From: Rheinheimera texasensis DSM 17496
GTDB lineage: Bacteria > Pseudomonadota > Gammaproteobacteria > Enterobacterales > Alteromonadaceae
DNA length: 64,000 nucleotides
Assembly (NCBI RefSeq): GCF_000711985.1
Contig: NZ_JONU01000008.1
Span: 372,001-436,000, forward strand
Direction of reading: 5' to 3'
The notes beneath the pieces were generated by a model. That model saw only the letters and a list, made by a program, of their open reading frames with translations, was not told where the DNA came from and searched no databases. Position 1 is the stretch's first letter. The number at the start of each line of letters is the position of its first letter. Below, piece after piece: positions 26,801 to 36,631 of the stretch. Both the position numbers and the translations under genes were made by a program.

Positions 26801-27032
26801 CCTGACGCAGACTTTCTTCAATTTTATCAATGACACCGGATTCGACTTCTTGTGGTGCGGCGCCGAGATAAGGCACCCGGATAGTCACCTGTTCCAGTTT
26901 AATTTCCGGAAACACCTGCTGTTTGATGGTAAAAGCTGAAGCCAGACCCGCCAGTACCAATAACATCATCAATAAATTGGCCGCGACATGGTTGCGGGCG
27001 AACCAGCCAATAGCGCCGCTGTTGTCACTCAT
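23871..27032 (-). CDS. RND-family efflux permease (HAE1/AcrB type)
   Basis: 1053-residue inner-membrane proton-driven pump. N-terminal membrane anchor (FARNHVAANLLMMLLVLAGLAS), porter-domain sequence (FPEIKLEQVTIRVPYLGAAPQEVE), the paired Asp in transmembrane helix 4 (LVLGIVVDDAIIIGE) and the matching C-terminal repeat (LIALAGVVVNDSLIMVDFVNEARQRG). It overlaps its adaptor gene by 4 bases (ATGA). No outer-membrane TolC-type partner is in the window. Substrates cannot be read from sequence; drugs, solvents or metabolites are possible. Confidence 0.95.
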   Translation of the reverse strand: MSDNSGAIGWFARNHVAANLLMMLLVLAGLASAFTIKQQVFPEIKLEQVTIRVPYLGAAPQEVESGVIDKIEESLRQVNGIKKLTSTASEGLATVIAEVDSGYDIQEVMDEIKTQVGSISSLPELTEKPVVYRTRFTSNVMWLSLHGDVAEATLKELAKDIRDELKLRPGINKVEVVGARPYEISIDVPEQRLREYGLTFEQVVAAVRASSVDLPGGAVKAENGNMLLRAKGQAYVFADFSRIVLLKKPDGSKVMLSDVADIRDDFTETERFSTFDGRSSVSLRVDAIGEDNTLKIAASVKEYVAERKQSLPDTVSLDYWGDASHYLQGRLDLMTDNMIAGALLVLISLTIFLEFRIAFWVMMGIPICFLGALALLPLPWFDVSINMISLFGFILVLGIVVDDAIIIGESAYSEMEKHGKSEQAVIRGALKVATPATFGVLTTVAAFAPMLMVGGAQSAIWGSIAWVVVLCLLLSIVESKFILPAHLVRMNTKPWDRQKTGLYALGRFGSDQLRKIREATSRSLQNFIDLRYRPWLLACLDNRYITMAAFSAALFLTFGLISGGFVRWVFFPNLPSDFIQANLQMEEGASGPATAAALKQIEAALQRANAELGREYNQDVVRHRLAFLNSDTNAQLVVELEKSEGREIDGFEIANRWREQVPEIPGVKSFKINAASMGGGGQGGDLSLQIQGSDLTSLQAATQQLKQALAQYDGVFDIDDNLFGGNDEIVLALKPEADLLGISLTDLARQVRYGFYGAEVQRLQRDGEEVKVMVRYPRSERSSLGALESMRIRTAAGGEVPFGQIASYTLQPSYSAITRVDGVRAVTVSASVDKNRVEPGKIIKELQEGLLKTLPDQYPGLQTSLGGASLEESDAIRDLMLAALLALFCIYALMAVPLKSYSQPLLIMSVIPFGLVGAMVGHVVLGLDMSIMSVFGLIALAGVVVNDSLIMVDFVNEARQRGAALRDAVIDAGTQRFRAIILTSLTTFLGLAPIILERSLQAKVVVPMAVSLAFGILFATVITLFLIPVLYLVLEDFKLKKTNADTAIAGSAV

Positions 27033-28198
27033 GGTTGGGTTGCTCCTTGTGCCTTCGCTGCGTCAGTCGCTTCGGTTCTGACTTGCATGCCGGGAATAGG
27101 ATTCGCCAGCGGCGACACCACCAGCTGGTCACCCGTTTCTGTACCACCGGCGATGTACGCAAAAGCCTGATCGGCCCGGTCCAGCCGGACTGTACGGAGT
27201 TGCAGTTTGAGCGCTTTATCTGCGACCAGCACCTGATGGCCGGGTTTCAGCAGATGCCGCGGTAACTGCATCACCGCGCTGGCGGTGCGGCCAGTGATGT
27301 TTGCCTGCACAAACTGACCAAAACGTAGCGGAGCGCCGGTTTGAGCGCGGCGGTATGGATCATTTAATTCGGCAACGGCATGGATCACCCGGCTTTGACT
27401 GTCCAGCACACCTTCAGTGCGCACCAGTATGGCTGGCCACTGCTGTGCCGAATCATCCTGTAGTGACACTTCGAGCTGTAAATTGCTTTGCGCGGTCACG
27501 CCCAAATCCTTTAAATCAGCCAACGTCAGTGGTAAACGTACTTCAGCGATCGCTGTGTCGAGCAATACTCCAAGCTGACTGCCCCGACTGACAAACTGGC
27601 CTAAATTGGCTGTCCGGCTTTTCACCATGCCGCTGTAGGGGGCACGGATCTCAGTGCGGCTTAAATCGCGACGGGCTCTTTCCAAATCCGCTTCGGCACT
27701 GTTCACTTTGGCCAAAGCGCTGGCTAATTGAGGTTTTCGCAGGCCCAGTGCCGGTGCCTTACCACTGGTAAAGTTCAGCCAGTCGCGCTCAGCCACTTTG
27801 GCGCGGGCGCGTTCCTCTTCCAGCGCGGCTTTGGCGGTTGCCAGTGCCGCTTCTGCCGCTTTTACTGCGGTCTGGTAATCGGCGGGATCGATGCGGACTA
27901 GGACGTCACCGGCCTGAAAAAATCCACCGGCGACAAAGGCGTCGGCAATAGCAGTAATTTTGCCATTGACCTCACTGACCAGCGTGGTTTCGGTTTTAGC
28001 CTGCACCGTGCCCTGTGAAGCGACCTGATAAGTGATGTCCTGAAAAACCAGGGGTTGCAAACTGACCAGCGGGGGTAAACGGGGTTCGGTTTTTTTCTCC
28101 GGCGCTTTGCGTGCCATCGATAAGCCGATAGTGCCGGCGATTGAAAGGACAAGGATGAGACTCACCCATAACCACTGACGATTTTTCTTCTGCTGCAT
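27029..28198 (-). CDS. RND efflux periplasmic adaptor (HlyD/AcrA family)
   Basis: 389 residues: one N-terminal membrane anchor (QWLWVSLILVLSIAGTIGLSMA), lipoyl half-motifs (VSEVNGKITAIADAFVAGGFFQAGDVLVRID and APYSGMVKSRTANLGQFVSRGSQLG), an alpha-hairpin rich in Ala/Glu/Arg (about 110-175), and beta-barrel and membrane-proximal domains. It bridges the permease at 23871-27032 to an outer-membrane channel. First gene of the two-gene operon; ribosome-binding site AGGACC before ATG at 28198. Confidence 0.94.
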   Translation of the reverse strand: MQQKKNRQWLWVSLILVLSIAGTIGLSMARKAPEKKTEPRLPPLVSLQPLVFQDITYQVASQGTVQAKTETTLVSEVNGKITAIADAFVAGGFFQAGDVLVRIDPADYQTAVKAAEAALATAKAALEEERARAKVAERDWLNFTSGKAPALGLRKPQLASALAKVNSAEADLERARRDLSRTEIRAPYSGMVKSRTANLGQFVSRGSQLGVLLDTAIAEVRLPLTLADLKDLGVTAQSNLQLEVSLQDDSAQQWPAILVRTEGVLDSQSRVIHAVAELNDPYRRAQTGAPLRFGQFVQANITGRTASAVMQLPRHLLKPGHQVLVADKALKLQLRTVRLDRADQAFAYIAGGTETGDQLVVSPLANPIPGMQVRTEATDAAKAQGATQP

Positions 28199-28340
28199 AA
28201 GGTCCTGCTGTCTGCTGACAAAGAGATGACCAGTATAGTAATGAAGCAGATACGAAGTGGTTCAGTTGGCGCTTTGTGCTAATTGTTACAAAATGCTTCA
28301 AAGCGCAGGGCAAGCGGCGTAGTTCAATAAGCGCAGACAC

Positions 28341-28376
28341 AAAAGCAGAGACAGCCACACAAGACGCTGTCTCTGC
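28341..28376 (-). terminator. Terminator of the ABC exporter operon
   Basis: Reading minus: GCAGAGACAGC, 10-base loop, GCTGTCTCTGC, then TTTTG. Perfect 11-bp stem just after the stop at 28383. Confidence 0.8.
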
Positions 28377-28382
28377 GGATCT

Positions 28383-29600
28383 TCAAGCCCGGCCGCGGGT
28401 TGCGGTAGCCGGGGAGATGCGGGCCGCGATCAACGCCGGATAACTCACTGCCAGTTGACCGACCAGTAACAAGGCGGCGCAGCCGACGAGCAGCAGGCCC
28501 GGTGTTAGCGGTGTCATAGCAAAAGTGCTGACCAGCCAGATATTCAGGCCAATAGCGCCACCGATGCCCAGCACCACGCCAAGGCTGCTGATCAAAAGGT
28601 TTTCCAGCATAAAAAACCGCATAATTTGCCACTGACTGGCGCCGAGCGCGCGGCGCGTGCCAATTTGGCGGGTGCGGCGATTGATGCTGAACATGGCAAG
28701 GCCTACGATGCCAAAACCGGTGACGAGCGTTAGCACGATAATCACGGTCAGCAGGATATTGTTGGTGGCCTGATGTTCGCGGTAACTTTCTTCCCTGGTT
28801 TCGGTCATGGTTTTGACATTGCGGATAATGCGCTGTTTATCGCTGTCGGCCAGCATTTTCTCAATCTGTGGCATCAGTGCATCACGCCGGCCCGGCTCGG
28901 TACGGATAAACAGCCGCGAACCTTTGTTTTCCAGCTGACTTGGCACCAATGACGCATGCTCCGTATTGTCCCAGCCATTCCAGGGTGATTGCAGGCTTTT
29001 GACAATGCCGGTCACCTGCATCGGATCATGGTTGTTGATGTATACCGTTTGGCCCAACGCTTTTTTCCAGTCGCCCTCAAACAGCTTCTCAGCCAGTGTT
29101 TGCGTGATGATGATTTTCGGCGGCCATTTATTGCTCGAGCGTTCGCGCCAGCTGATGTCGCTTTCGCTGAAGTTTTCGCCGGCCAGTAATTCAACACCGA
29201 GTGCAGCAATCCCTTGGGTATCGACAAAATAAATCGCGGTACCGGTGCCGTCGACATCATCGCCCGGTTTGGTTTGTAAGCCCATCGACCAGCCGCCGCC
29301 ACTTAAAGGAATGGCGTTGATTTGCGTCGCAGCCACCACGCCCGGTGTTTTGCGGATCTGGTCCAGATCCCGCGCCAACGCGCTTTGCAGCGGATAGTTT
29401 TCACCAAACACGGTGTTACTTAAATAAAAAGTGTTTTGCTCATCCACGCCGCTGGCTCTGGCCATCTGACGGTTGCGCTCCTGCATCATAAAGATGGCGT
29501 TGACCATAATGGTTAAGGTCAGGGCTATTTGCAGCGCAATTAATAAAGCGCCGATTTTGTTGCGCATCAGGGCGCGCAGCATAGGTCCGAGTTCTAACAT
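28383..29600 (-). CDS. ABC transporter permease, MacB/FtsX type (second of pair)
   Basis: 405 residues from ATG at 29600 (GGAGCCCATC before it). One N-terminal transmembrane helix (IGALLIALQIALTLTIMVNAIFMM), a large periplasmic MacB-like domain (about 45-270), then three C-terminal helices with the FtsX signature (TRQIGTRRALGASQWQIMRFFMLENLLISSLG). It is paralogous to the permease at 29611-30921, with which it probably forms a heterodimer. Last gene of a four-gene operon (adaptor, ATPase, two permeases). Confidence 0.9.
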   Translation of the reverse strand: MLELGPMLRALMRNKIGALLIALQIALTLTIMVNAIFMMQERNRQMARASGVDEQNTFYLSNTVFGENYPLQSALARDLDQIRKTPGVVAATQINAIPLSGGGWSMGLQTKPGDDVDGTGTAIYFVDTQGIAALGVELLAGENFSESDISWRERSSNKWPPKIIITQTLAEKLFEGDWKKALGQTVYINNHDPMQVTGIVKSLQSPWNGWDNTEHASLVPSQLENKGSRLFIRTEPGRRDALMPQIEKMLADSDKQRIIRNVKTMTETREESYREHQATNNILLTVIIVLTLVTGFGIVGLAMFSINRRTRQIGTRRALGASQWQIMRFFMLENLLISSLGVVLGIGGAIGLNIWLVSTFAMTPLTPGLLLVGCAALLLVGQLAVSYPALIAARISPATATRGRA

Positions 29601-29610
29601 GATGGGCTCC

Positions 29611-30921
29611 TTATTGCGCTTTAAGTTGTTGTGACGGTTGCACCTGACAGGCGCGCCAGGTCGGGTACAGGCCGGCCAGAATGCTGGAGCCAATCGCCAG
29701 CAAAATCGCCAGCAGCACCATATTCAAATCCAGCACCGCCAGTTCGGCCATCCAGTCGCCATACATGGACTTCACTGCCTCTAAACCGAGCCAGGCCAGC
29801 ACTAAACCCAACAGCCCACCGGCCAGGCCAATACAGCCAGATTCGACCAGATGCTGCAGGAATAAATCGCGCCGGCTGGCGCCTAAGGCCTGACGCACGC
29901 CAATTTCACTGGCTTTGCCGAGGAATTTGGCCAGCAGCAGCCCGACGGTATTGAGCAAGCAAACGGTTAAAAACATCAGTGCCATCGCCATCATCATGCT
30001 GGCATCTTCTGATACCACTTCGCGTTGTTCCAGCCAGGTCATCACGTCGCTGAGTTTGTTGTTGCGGGTGCGGGCGAAGCGGCCGAATTTGTGTTGTTCG
30101 TCGGCATAAGCGTCGATGTAACTCTGGTACTGCTCGACGTCGGCTTTGGTCGGCAGCTCGACCCACAGCTGGGTCCAGATACATTCCGAATCGAGGTACG
30201 CTTTAAAGCCGGATTCAGTCGGTTTCCAGCAATTGTTATTGCCGGACTGGCCCAAAATTTGTTCCGCCATCAGGCTGAATGGCACAAAAAACTCTTCACT
30301 GTCCTGAAAAGCACCGGTGCTGATGTCATAAAAGCGCGGTTGTGGCTGCCAGCGTTTAATCACGCCTGCGATGCGGAAATCTTTGCCGGCCAGACGCAGC
30401 GTTTGCCCGGTGGAGTCTTTACCACCGAATAAACGTTCATTGATCTCTGCGGTGATCACCACAACAAATTCTTTATTTAAATCAGCCTGTTCATCCCAGC
30501 CGCTGCCGTATAAAAACGGCACATCAAACATCGGGAAAAAGTCGGCGCTGTTGGCGCGGCCTTGTGCCATAAACGGCAGCGCTTCTTTGTCGGCTGGTTC
30601 AATCACGCCGGCGACGCCGGTGGCGATACTTTGGCGCGGTGCCTTTTTCGCCTGCCATAAAGCAGTGGCATCGCGGTAAGTCAGCTGGTCCGGCGGGTCG
30701 CCGTTGTCAAAATACGGGTCATTCGGGTCCCAGGCATCGAGCTGGACATAAAACAACTGGTCACTTTTTTGCGGAATAGGGTTGGCCGACATCAGGTAAT
30801 TCACTGTGATGGTGGTCATGGCCGCGCCAATGCCGAGCGCAATTGCCAGCACCATCAACAGGCTCATGCCCCAGGTGCGTTTTGAGCTGAGCCAGGCCAG
30901 CTTCAGATAATAGCTGAACAT
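29611..30921 (-). CDS. ABC transporter permease, MacB/FtsX type (first of pair)
   Basis: 436 residues. N-terminal helix (TWGMSLLMVLAIALGIGAAMTTITVNYLM), large periplasmic domain with the MacB-PCD pattern, then the FtsX core (ASEIGVRQALGASRRDLFLQHLVESGCIGLAGGLLGLVLAWLG) and a final helix. Lies 9 bases after the ATPase gene and 10 bases before the second permease. Such exporters use ATP for mechanotransmission and move peptides, toxins or lipoproteins from the periplasm; the substrate here is unknown. Confidence 0.9.
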   Translation of the reverse strand: MFSYYLKLAWLSSKRTWGMSLLMVLAIALGIGAAMTTITVNYLMSANPIPQKSDQLFYVQLDAWDPNDPYFDNGDPPDQLTYRDATALWQAKKAPRQSIATGVAGVIEPADKEALPFMAQGRANSADFFPMFDVPFLYGSGWDEQADLNKEFVVVITAEINERLFGGKDSTGQTLRLAGKDFRIAGVIKRWQPQPRFYDISTGAFQDSEEFFVPFSLMAEQILGQSGNNNCWKPTESGFKAYLDSECIWTQLWVELPTKADVEQYQSYIDAYADEQHKFGRFARTRNNKLSDVMTWLEQREVVSEDASMMMAMALMFLTVCLLNTVGLLLAKFLGKASEIGVRQALGASRRDLFLQHLVESGCIGLAGGLLGLVLAWLGLEAVKSMYGDWMAELAVLDLNMVLLAILLAIGSSILAGLYPTWRACQVQPSQQLKAQ

Positions 30922-30930
30922 AAAGCCTCC

Positions 30931-31635
30931 TCAGACCGCGGCCAGATTGTGAATATTGTGCTGACCCTGACGCAGCTCCTGCGCCTGACCGTCTTTGATA
31001 AAAATCTGCCGTTTAGCGCGCGCCGCTAAGCCGTTATCGTGTGTCACCATCAATATCGTAGTGCCGTTGGCGTTGATGTCCTCCAGCAGGCTCATCACTG
31101 ATTGCGCCATGCTGGAATCGAGGTTACCGGTCGGTTCGTCGGCCAGTAAAAAACGCGGTGAAGTGGCCAAAGCGCGGGCAATCGCCACCCGTTGCTGCTG
31201 ACCGCCGGACAGCTGCGACGGCAGATGTTTCATCCGGGAGGCGAGGCCAACCTGGTCCAGATGATATTCAATGCGTTTTTTCCGCTCCGCGGCATTAAAA
31301 CCACGATAACGCAGCGGCACGTCGACATTGTCGAACAGGTTTAAATCCGGAATTAAGTTAAAGCTCTGAAAGATAAAGCCAATTTTTTGGTTGCGCATCC
31401 GCGAGCGGCCTTTGTCGTCCAGCTTGCTGATGTCTTCACCATCCAGCCAGTATTCACCGGAGGTGGAGCTTTCCAGCAGGCCGGCGATGTTTAAAAAAGT
31501 GGTTTTGCCGGAGCCGGACGGGCCGGTCACGCTGACAAAATCGCCTTCGGCAAGGTCCAGATTGATGTCGCGCAGCGCGTGGGTCACCACGTTGTCGGTG
31601 GCAAATGATTTACTGATGTTTTTCATACTGAGCAT
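30931..31635 (-). CDS. ABC transporter ATPase (MacB/LolD type)
   Basis: 234 residues. Walker A GPSGSGKTTFLN, Q-loop FIFQSFNLIPDLNL, signature LSGGQQQRVAIARAL, Walker B FLLADEPTGNLDS, H-loop MVTHDNGLAARA. The start at 31635 is set by AGGAGAATTT upstream. Powers the two FtsX-type permeases downstream; the adaptor gene lies 57 bases upstream. Confidence 0.95.
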   Translation of the reverse strand: MLSMKNISKSFATDNVVTHALRDINLDLAEGDFVSVTGPSGSGKTTFLNIAGLLESSTSGEYWLDGEDISKLDDKGRSRMRNQKIGFIFQSFNLIPDLNLFDNVDVPLRYRGFNAAERKKRIEYHLDQVGLASRMKHLPSQLSGGQQQRVAIARALATSPRFLLADEPTGNLDSSMAQSVMSLLEDINANGTTILMVTHDNGLAARAKRQIFIKDGQAQELRQGQHNIHNLAAV

Positions 31636-31692
31636 AAATTCTCCTGTGGGCGTGGCCCGGCTGCTGTGTTCGTTTGGATTAGTTCAGTTGCT

Positions 31693-32964
31693 CTAATTGA
31701 GTTGTACTGTGCTGGCGCCCTGAAAAATGTCAGTGCCAGAGGTAATGATTTGGTCGCCGGTTTTCAGGCCGGACAGAATTTCCACGGCGTTAATGCTGCG
31801 TGCACCGGTCTCAATCGGGGTTTTGACGGCAAGACCATCGCGCACCAGATAAGCAAAGCGGCCATTGCTGCTATCCAAAAACTGACCGCGTGCGACCTGT
31901 AACACCGCTGGGCGCTGTTCCAGCAAAATCCGGCTGGCGAGGCGTTGGTTTTGTCGCAATGACGTTGGCGCATCTTTGGTGAAACGCACCCGGCCTTTGA
32001 CCTGGTTTTCAAACACCTCCGGTGAAATGGTGACCAGTTTGCCGGCGTAAACCTGGCTTTCGACGGTCACTTCCACCGGCAAGCCAATGCTTAAGTCATT
32101 GGCGTAACTTTCAGGTACGGCAATTTCCACTTCGAACTGGCTTAAATCCACCACCGATAAAATCAGCTGGTTTTTGATGATGTAGGTTTTGTTTTCCACT
32201 GCGAGGTTGCCGAGCAAACCATCGACCGGCGAGCGCACATTCAGGCTGTCAACCTGACGCTGATAATCGGCCACCAGCAACTGTTGCCGTTGCAGCGCCT
32301 GCGCCAGACTTTGCAGTTCAAATTCGAGGTTTTCTTTATTTAATGTGGCGTCTTCCACCGCATGACGGTGCTGCACTTTGGCGGTTTCCAGGTCATCCTG
32401 CGCTTTCTCAAAATCAATCTGGCTGATAGCTTTGAGCGCATAACCCTGCTCGGCGCGGCGTTTTTCCCGATCTGCAGTGGTCAGCGTAACCTGGGCGATG
32501 TCCACCGCTTTTTGGTCAGTCAGCTGCTGTTTTTTCGCCAGAATTTTCTGCCGGTCATAGCTGGTCTGCAGGCTGAACAGCGTGGCTTGTTCCTGCTGCA
32601 GCCGGCTGGTCAGTTCAGGGCTGTCGAGCGTCGCCAGAATTTGGCCTTTTTTCACTTCAGTGCCGGCATCGAGCAGCAGGGTCACAGTACCTTCGGCCGG
32701 TGCGTACAGTTTCGGGCTGACTGCCGCGACGACCTGGCCCTGCGCGGAAATATCGCGGGTAAAATCCGCGGTTTTGACGGTATCGACCCGCACGCGCGAC
32801 AGCGGCACTGAAATGTCGGATTGTGACCAGCTTTGTACGGCCGGCAGCACTAGCCAGAGCAGCAATGCTGCGCCGCCAAGTGCAGCAACTGGCCACAGCC
32901 AGCGGGGTTTGGAACGGGGTTGGTGCAGCACTTCATCCTGCGCACTGGTATCGGCTATTTTCAT
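31693..32964 (-). CDS. ABC exporter periplasmic adaptor (MacA/HlyD family)
   Basis: 423 residues from ATG at 32964 (AGGAATTGCTG before it). N-terminal anchor (WLWPVAALGGAALLLWLVLPAV), lipoyl half-motif KLYAPAEGTVTLLLDAGTEVKKGQILATLDSPE, a long coiled-coil hairpin (about 115-235), second lipoyl half NVRSPVDGLLGNLAVENKTYI, then barrel domains. First gene of the minus-strand exporter operon; the promoter must lie in the 204 bases shared with divergent pabA. Confidence 0.93.
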   Translation of the reverse strand: MKIADTSAQDEVLHQPRSKPRWLWPVAALGGAALLLWLVLPAVQSWSQSDISVPLSRVRVDTVKTADFTRDISAQGQVVAAVSPKLYAPAEGTVTLLLDAGTEVKKGQILATLDSPELTSRLQQEQATLFSLQTSYDRQKILAKKQQLTDQKAVDIAQVTLTTADREKRRAEQGYALKAISQIDFEKAQDDLETAKVQHRHAVEDATLNKENLEFELQSLAQALQRQQLLVADYQRQVDSLNVRSPVDGLLGNLAVENKTYIIKNQLILSVVDLSQFEVEIAVPESYANDLSIGLPVEVTVESQVYAGKLVTISPEVFENQVKGRVRFTKDAPTSLRQNQRLASRILLEQRPAVLQVARGQFLDSSNGRFAYLVRDGLAVKTPIETGARSINAVEILSGLKTGDQIITSGTDIFQGASTVQLN

Positions 32965-33168
32965 CAGCAATTCCTCATATGATTGCCAATGAGTCAGAGC
33001 GAGCGCGAAAATGGTTGGAAATTACGGCACTAAAACATGTAACGGAATGTGTCATTGACAGTTTTACTGTCGGCCGGCGCTGTGGGGCTGTGCGCCGGAT
33101 GAAAACTTGCGGTAGAATCCGCCGCCTTCAGCTCAGGCTGCCACATGAAATGCAGAGGTGATCCGCGC

Positions 33169-33756
33169 ATGCTGCTGTTGATCGACAACTACGACTCTTT
33201 TACCTGGAACCTGGTGCAGTATTTTGCTGAATTGGGTGAGCAAGTCGTGGTGAAACGGCATGATGAAATCGACCTTGCCGGCATTGCGGCACTAAGGCCA
33301 GACCATTTAGTAATTTCACCCGGCCCCTGCAGCCCGAATGAAGCCGGCATCTCGCTGGCGGCAATCAAGCAGTTTGCCGGCAAGCTGCCGATTTTGGGGG
33401 TGTGCCTTGGTCATCAGGCGCTGGCACAGGCCTTTGGTGGCAACATCATCCGGGCACGTCAGGTGGTGCATGGTAAAAACTCGTTGATTAAGCATGACAA
33501 CAGTTCAGTGTTTGCTGGCCTCAACAATCCACTCAGTGTCACCCGTTACCACTCACTGGTCGTTGAAAAACACAGTCTGCCGGCAGAGTTTCGTCTGACG
33601 GCCTGGACTGAAACGGCGGATGGCGAGATTGATGAAATTATGGGGATAGCGCATCGCACTTTACCATTGCATGGTGTGCAATTTCACCCGGAAGCCATTT
33701 TGTCGGAACAGGGGCATCAGCTACTCGCTAATTTTTTAAGCGGACACTGCGGCTGA
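33169..33756 (+). CDS. pabA: Aminodeoxychorismate/anthranilate synthase glutaminase subunit
   Basis: 195-residue class I glutamine amidotransferase supplying ammonia to PabB (folate) or TrpE (tryptophan). Triad: Cys in [17 protein letters not shown], His and Glu in GVQFHPEAI; oxyanion region [12 protein letters not shown]. The start at 33169 matches the family N-terminus ([17 protein letters not shown]). No trpE, trpD or pabB is adjacent; the location ahead of the HDOD and ast genes matches the pabA position in related gammaproteobacteria, so pabA is preferred over trpG. Confidence 0.88.
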   Translation: MLLLIDNYDSFTWNLVQYFAELGEQVVVKRHDEIDLAGIAALRPDHLVISPGPCSPNEAGISLAAIKQFAGKLPILGVCLGHQALAQAFGGNIIRARQVVHGKNSLIKHDNSSVFAGLNNPLSVTRYHSLVVEKHSLPAEFRLTAWTETADGEIDEIMGIAHRTLPLHGVQFHPEAILSEQGHQLLANFLSGHCG

Positions 33757-33833
33757 GCCGGCCGCAGCATTGACAGTGCCGGCCTTCGCACCGCACACTG
33801 CGGTTATTCGCAGCTAAAAATCAAAGCGGTACC

Positions 33834-34985
33834 ATGTCGTCTATTGCTCAGGTGCAACAACAGCGTTTTTTTGATTGCATCCTTGAAATTAAGCCAGATC
33901 AAAAACGATATGGCGTTAAACGCCAAAACCAGAAAAGCAACAGTCCTCTGAATGCGCCGGCAGTGGCGACCGGTAATGCCGGCCGGACTTTGCTCGATAT
34001 CGAGCAGCAGGCTGCTTTTAACCGCCAGGCCGGGGTCATTGCCAAACAACAGTTTGTTGAATTTACCCAGGCACATTTACATGATCAGGTTGCCGAAGAG
34101 CTGTTTCTGAAGCTGGGCAAGTTCGACACTGTGGCGAGCACCGTATTTAATCTGGCCGAGGGGTTCCCTGCGGTGCTTGATGTTTTGAGTGCGCGGGCTT
34201 TGACACTGAGTCAGCTGGAAAACCTGATTTCTCCGGTCGAGTGGCTCAAAGAAGATTTGCTCAAGCTGGTCAATCAACCACAGTATCGGAATAAAACGCC
34301 CTCCGGCAACTTTATCAAAGAATTAAAACCGGCCATTGGTTTGCTGGGTATTGAAACCATGAAGCAAATCCTGCCGGTATTTGCCCTGAAGCGCTCGTTA
34401 CCGCACGCGACAGATCCTTTTACCGGCTTTAAAAGCCAAATCTGGCAATACAGTATTGCGGTCGCGTTGGCGGCGCAGCGGCTGGCCGAAGAAACCGGTG
34501 AAAATGCTTTTGTTGCGTATTGTGCCGGCCTGTTCCATTCATTGGGTTATCTGGTGGTGACCCGCACATACCTGCGCACTTACCAGCAGGTGAAACAAGC
34601 GGCGATGCTCAAAGCCCGCGATGCGCGGGACACTGAACTGACGGATGCACTGGACAGCCTCGATGCGGATGCCAGCTTCCTCAATTCCTGTTTCGCCGAA
34701 TTCGCTGCCATTATCAGCGCCGATTTGGTGTCGAAATGGGGCCTGAAACGATTGCCGCTGAGCCAGGTGCTGGATCAGGTTGCTGAAGGGGTTGGTTATA
34801 GTGGCGCCAGTCGCCTCACCGAAATCGTGCATCAGGCGGTGTGTTTTGTGCAGGCGCAGACACTGCGCAAATATAAACTGCTGGATGACGTCGAAGAATT
34901 AGCCTGGATGCAGGCGGTACAACTGCGGCCGGAACACCGGCAGCTCCTGCAACAAACCCGGCTGGATCGACTGGAAATTGATTAA
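33834..34985 (+). CDS. HDOD-domain protein
   Basis: 383 residues; HDOD fold from about residue 95 (LFLKLGKFDTVASTVFNLAEGFPAVLDVLSARALTLSQLENLISPVEWLKEDLLKLVNQP), with GLLGIETMKQILPVFALKR and AYCAGLFHSLGYLVVTR in the later half. HDOD proteins look like HD phosphohydrolases but lack the metal site and act in signalling or stress adaptation. The N-terminal 60 residues are polar and unassigned. It lies 77 bases after pabA and is followed by a strong terminator. Specific role unknown. Confidence 0.8.
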   Translation: MSSIAQVQQQRFFDCILEIKPDQKRYGVKRQNQKSNSPLNAPAVATGNAGRTLLDIEQQAAFNRQAGVIAKQQFVEFTQAHLHDQVAEELFLKLGKFDTVASTVFNLAEGFPAVLDVLSARALTLSQLENLISPVEWLKEDLLKLVNQPQYRNKTPSGNFIKELKPAIGLLGIETMKQILPVFALKRSLPHATDPFTGFKSQIWQYSIAVALAAQRLAEETGENAFVAYCAGLFHSLGYLVVTRTYLRTYQQVKQAAMLKARDARDTELTDALDSLDADASFLNSCFAEFAAIISADLVSKWGLKRLPLSQVLDQVAEGVGYSGASRLTEIVHQAVCFVQAQTLRKYKLLDDVEELAWMQAVQLRPEHRQLLQQTRLDRLEID

Positions 34986-35035
34986 TTGCCGTTGAAGTAG
35001 CTGGTAAGACCAGATTTTTTTTCACCATATTCATG

Positions 35036-35067
35036 CAACAGCCGGCCAGTCCGGCTGTTGTCGTTTT
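35036..35067 (+). terminator. Terminator after the HDOD gene
   Basis: CAACAGCCGG, loop CCAGT, CCGGCTGTTG, then TCGTTTTT. Perfect 10-bp stem. A smaller 5-bp stem with a T-run precedes it at 35001-35022. Confidence 0.85.
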
Positions 35068-35227
35068 TAGCGTCCGGCGCTGTTTGCCAGTGGTTGCATA
35101 AGGAAACAATCAGTTGCTTAGTTATTCATCTGAACTGCAAATCTATCTGTAGCCCTTTATTTTCGCACCTTGCAGCGATTTTTAACCCGAGACTTCCAGG
35201 TTTTTTTCTGTAATACTCGAGCAGAAT

Positions 35228-35266
35228 TCTGAATAAAAATCTGCCGGAATTTTGCATAATTGCATA
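35228..35266 (+). promoter_or_regulatory. Candidate double ArgR operator upstream of astC
   Basis: TCTGAATAAAAATCTGCC (35228-35245) and ATTTTGCATAATTGCATA (35249-35266) each resemble an 18-base ARG box (left half TNTGAAT with a W-rich centre in the first) and are separated by 3 bases, the usual spacing of paired ArgR sites. They end 37 bases before the astC start. This fits arginine control of the ast genes. Confidence 0.55.
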
Positions 35267-35300
35267 AGCCAATTTCGGCCTCCCAGACTCAGAGGAATAA

Positions 35301-36521
<1,221 letters not shown>

Positions 36522-36631
36522 GTTCTGCTATTCAAAGCGGCGACTATTCAGGTCGTCGCAGCTGTTAACCACTGCGGGACTATCAGCCACTGCGATGCTA
36601 TGCCCGCAACGCAACTCCGAGGAAGCGACCC

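Noticed and set aside
33169-33756. Naming the glutaminase trpG
   Set aside because: No tryptophan genes are adjacent; gene order next to the ast genes favours pabA, although the subunit may serve both.
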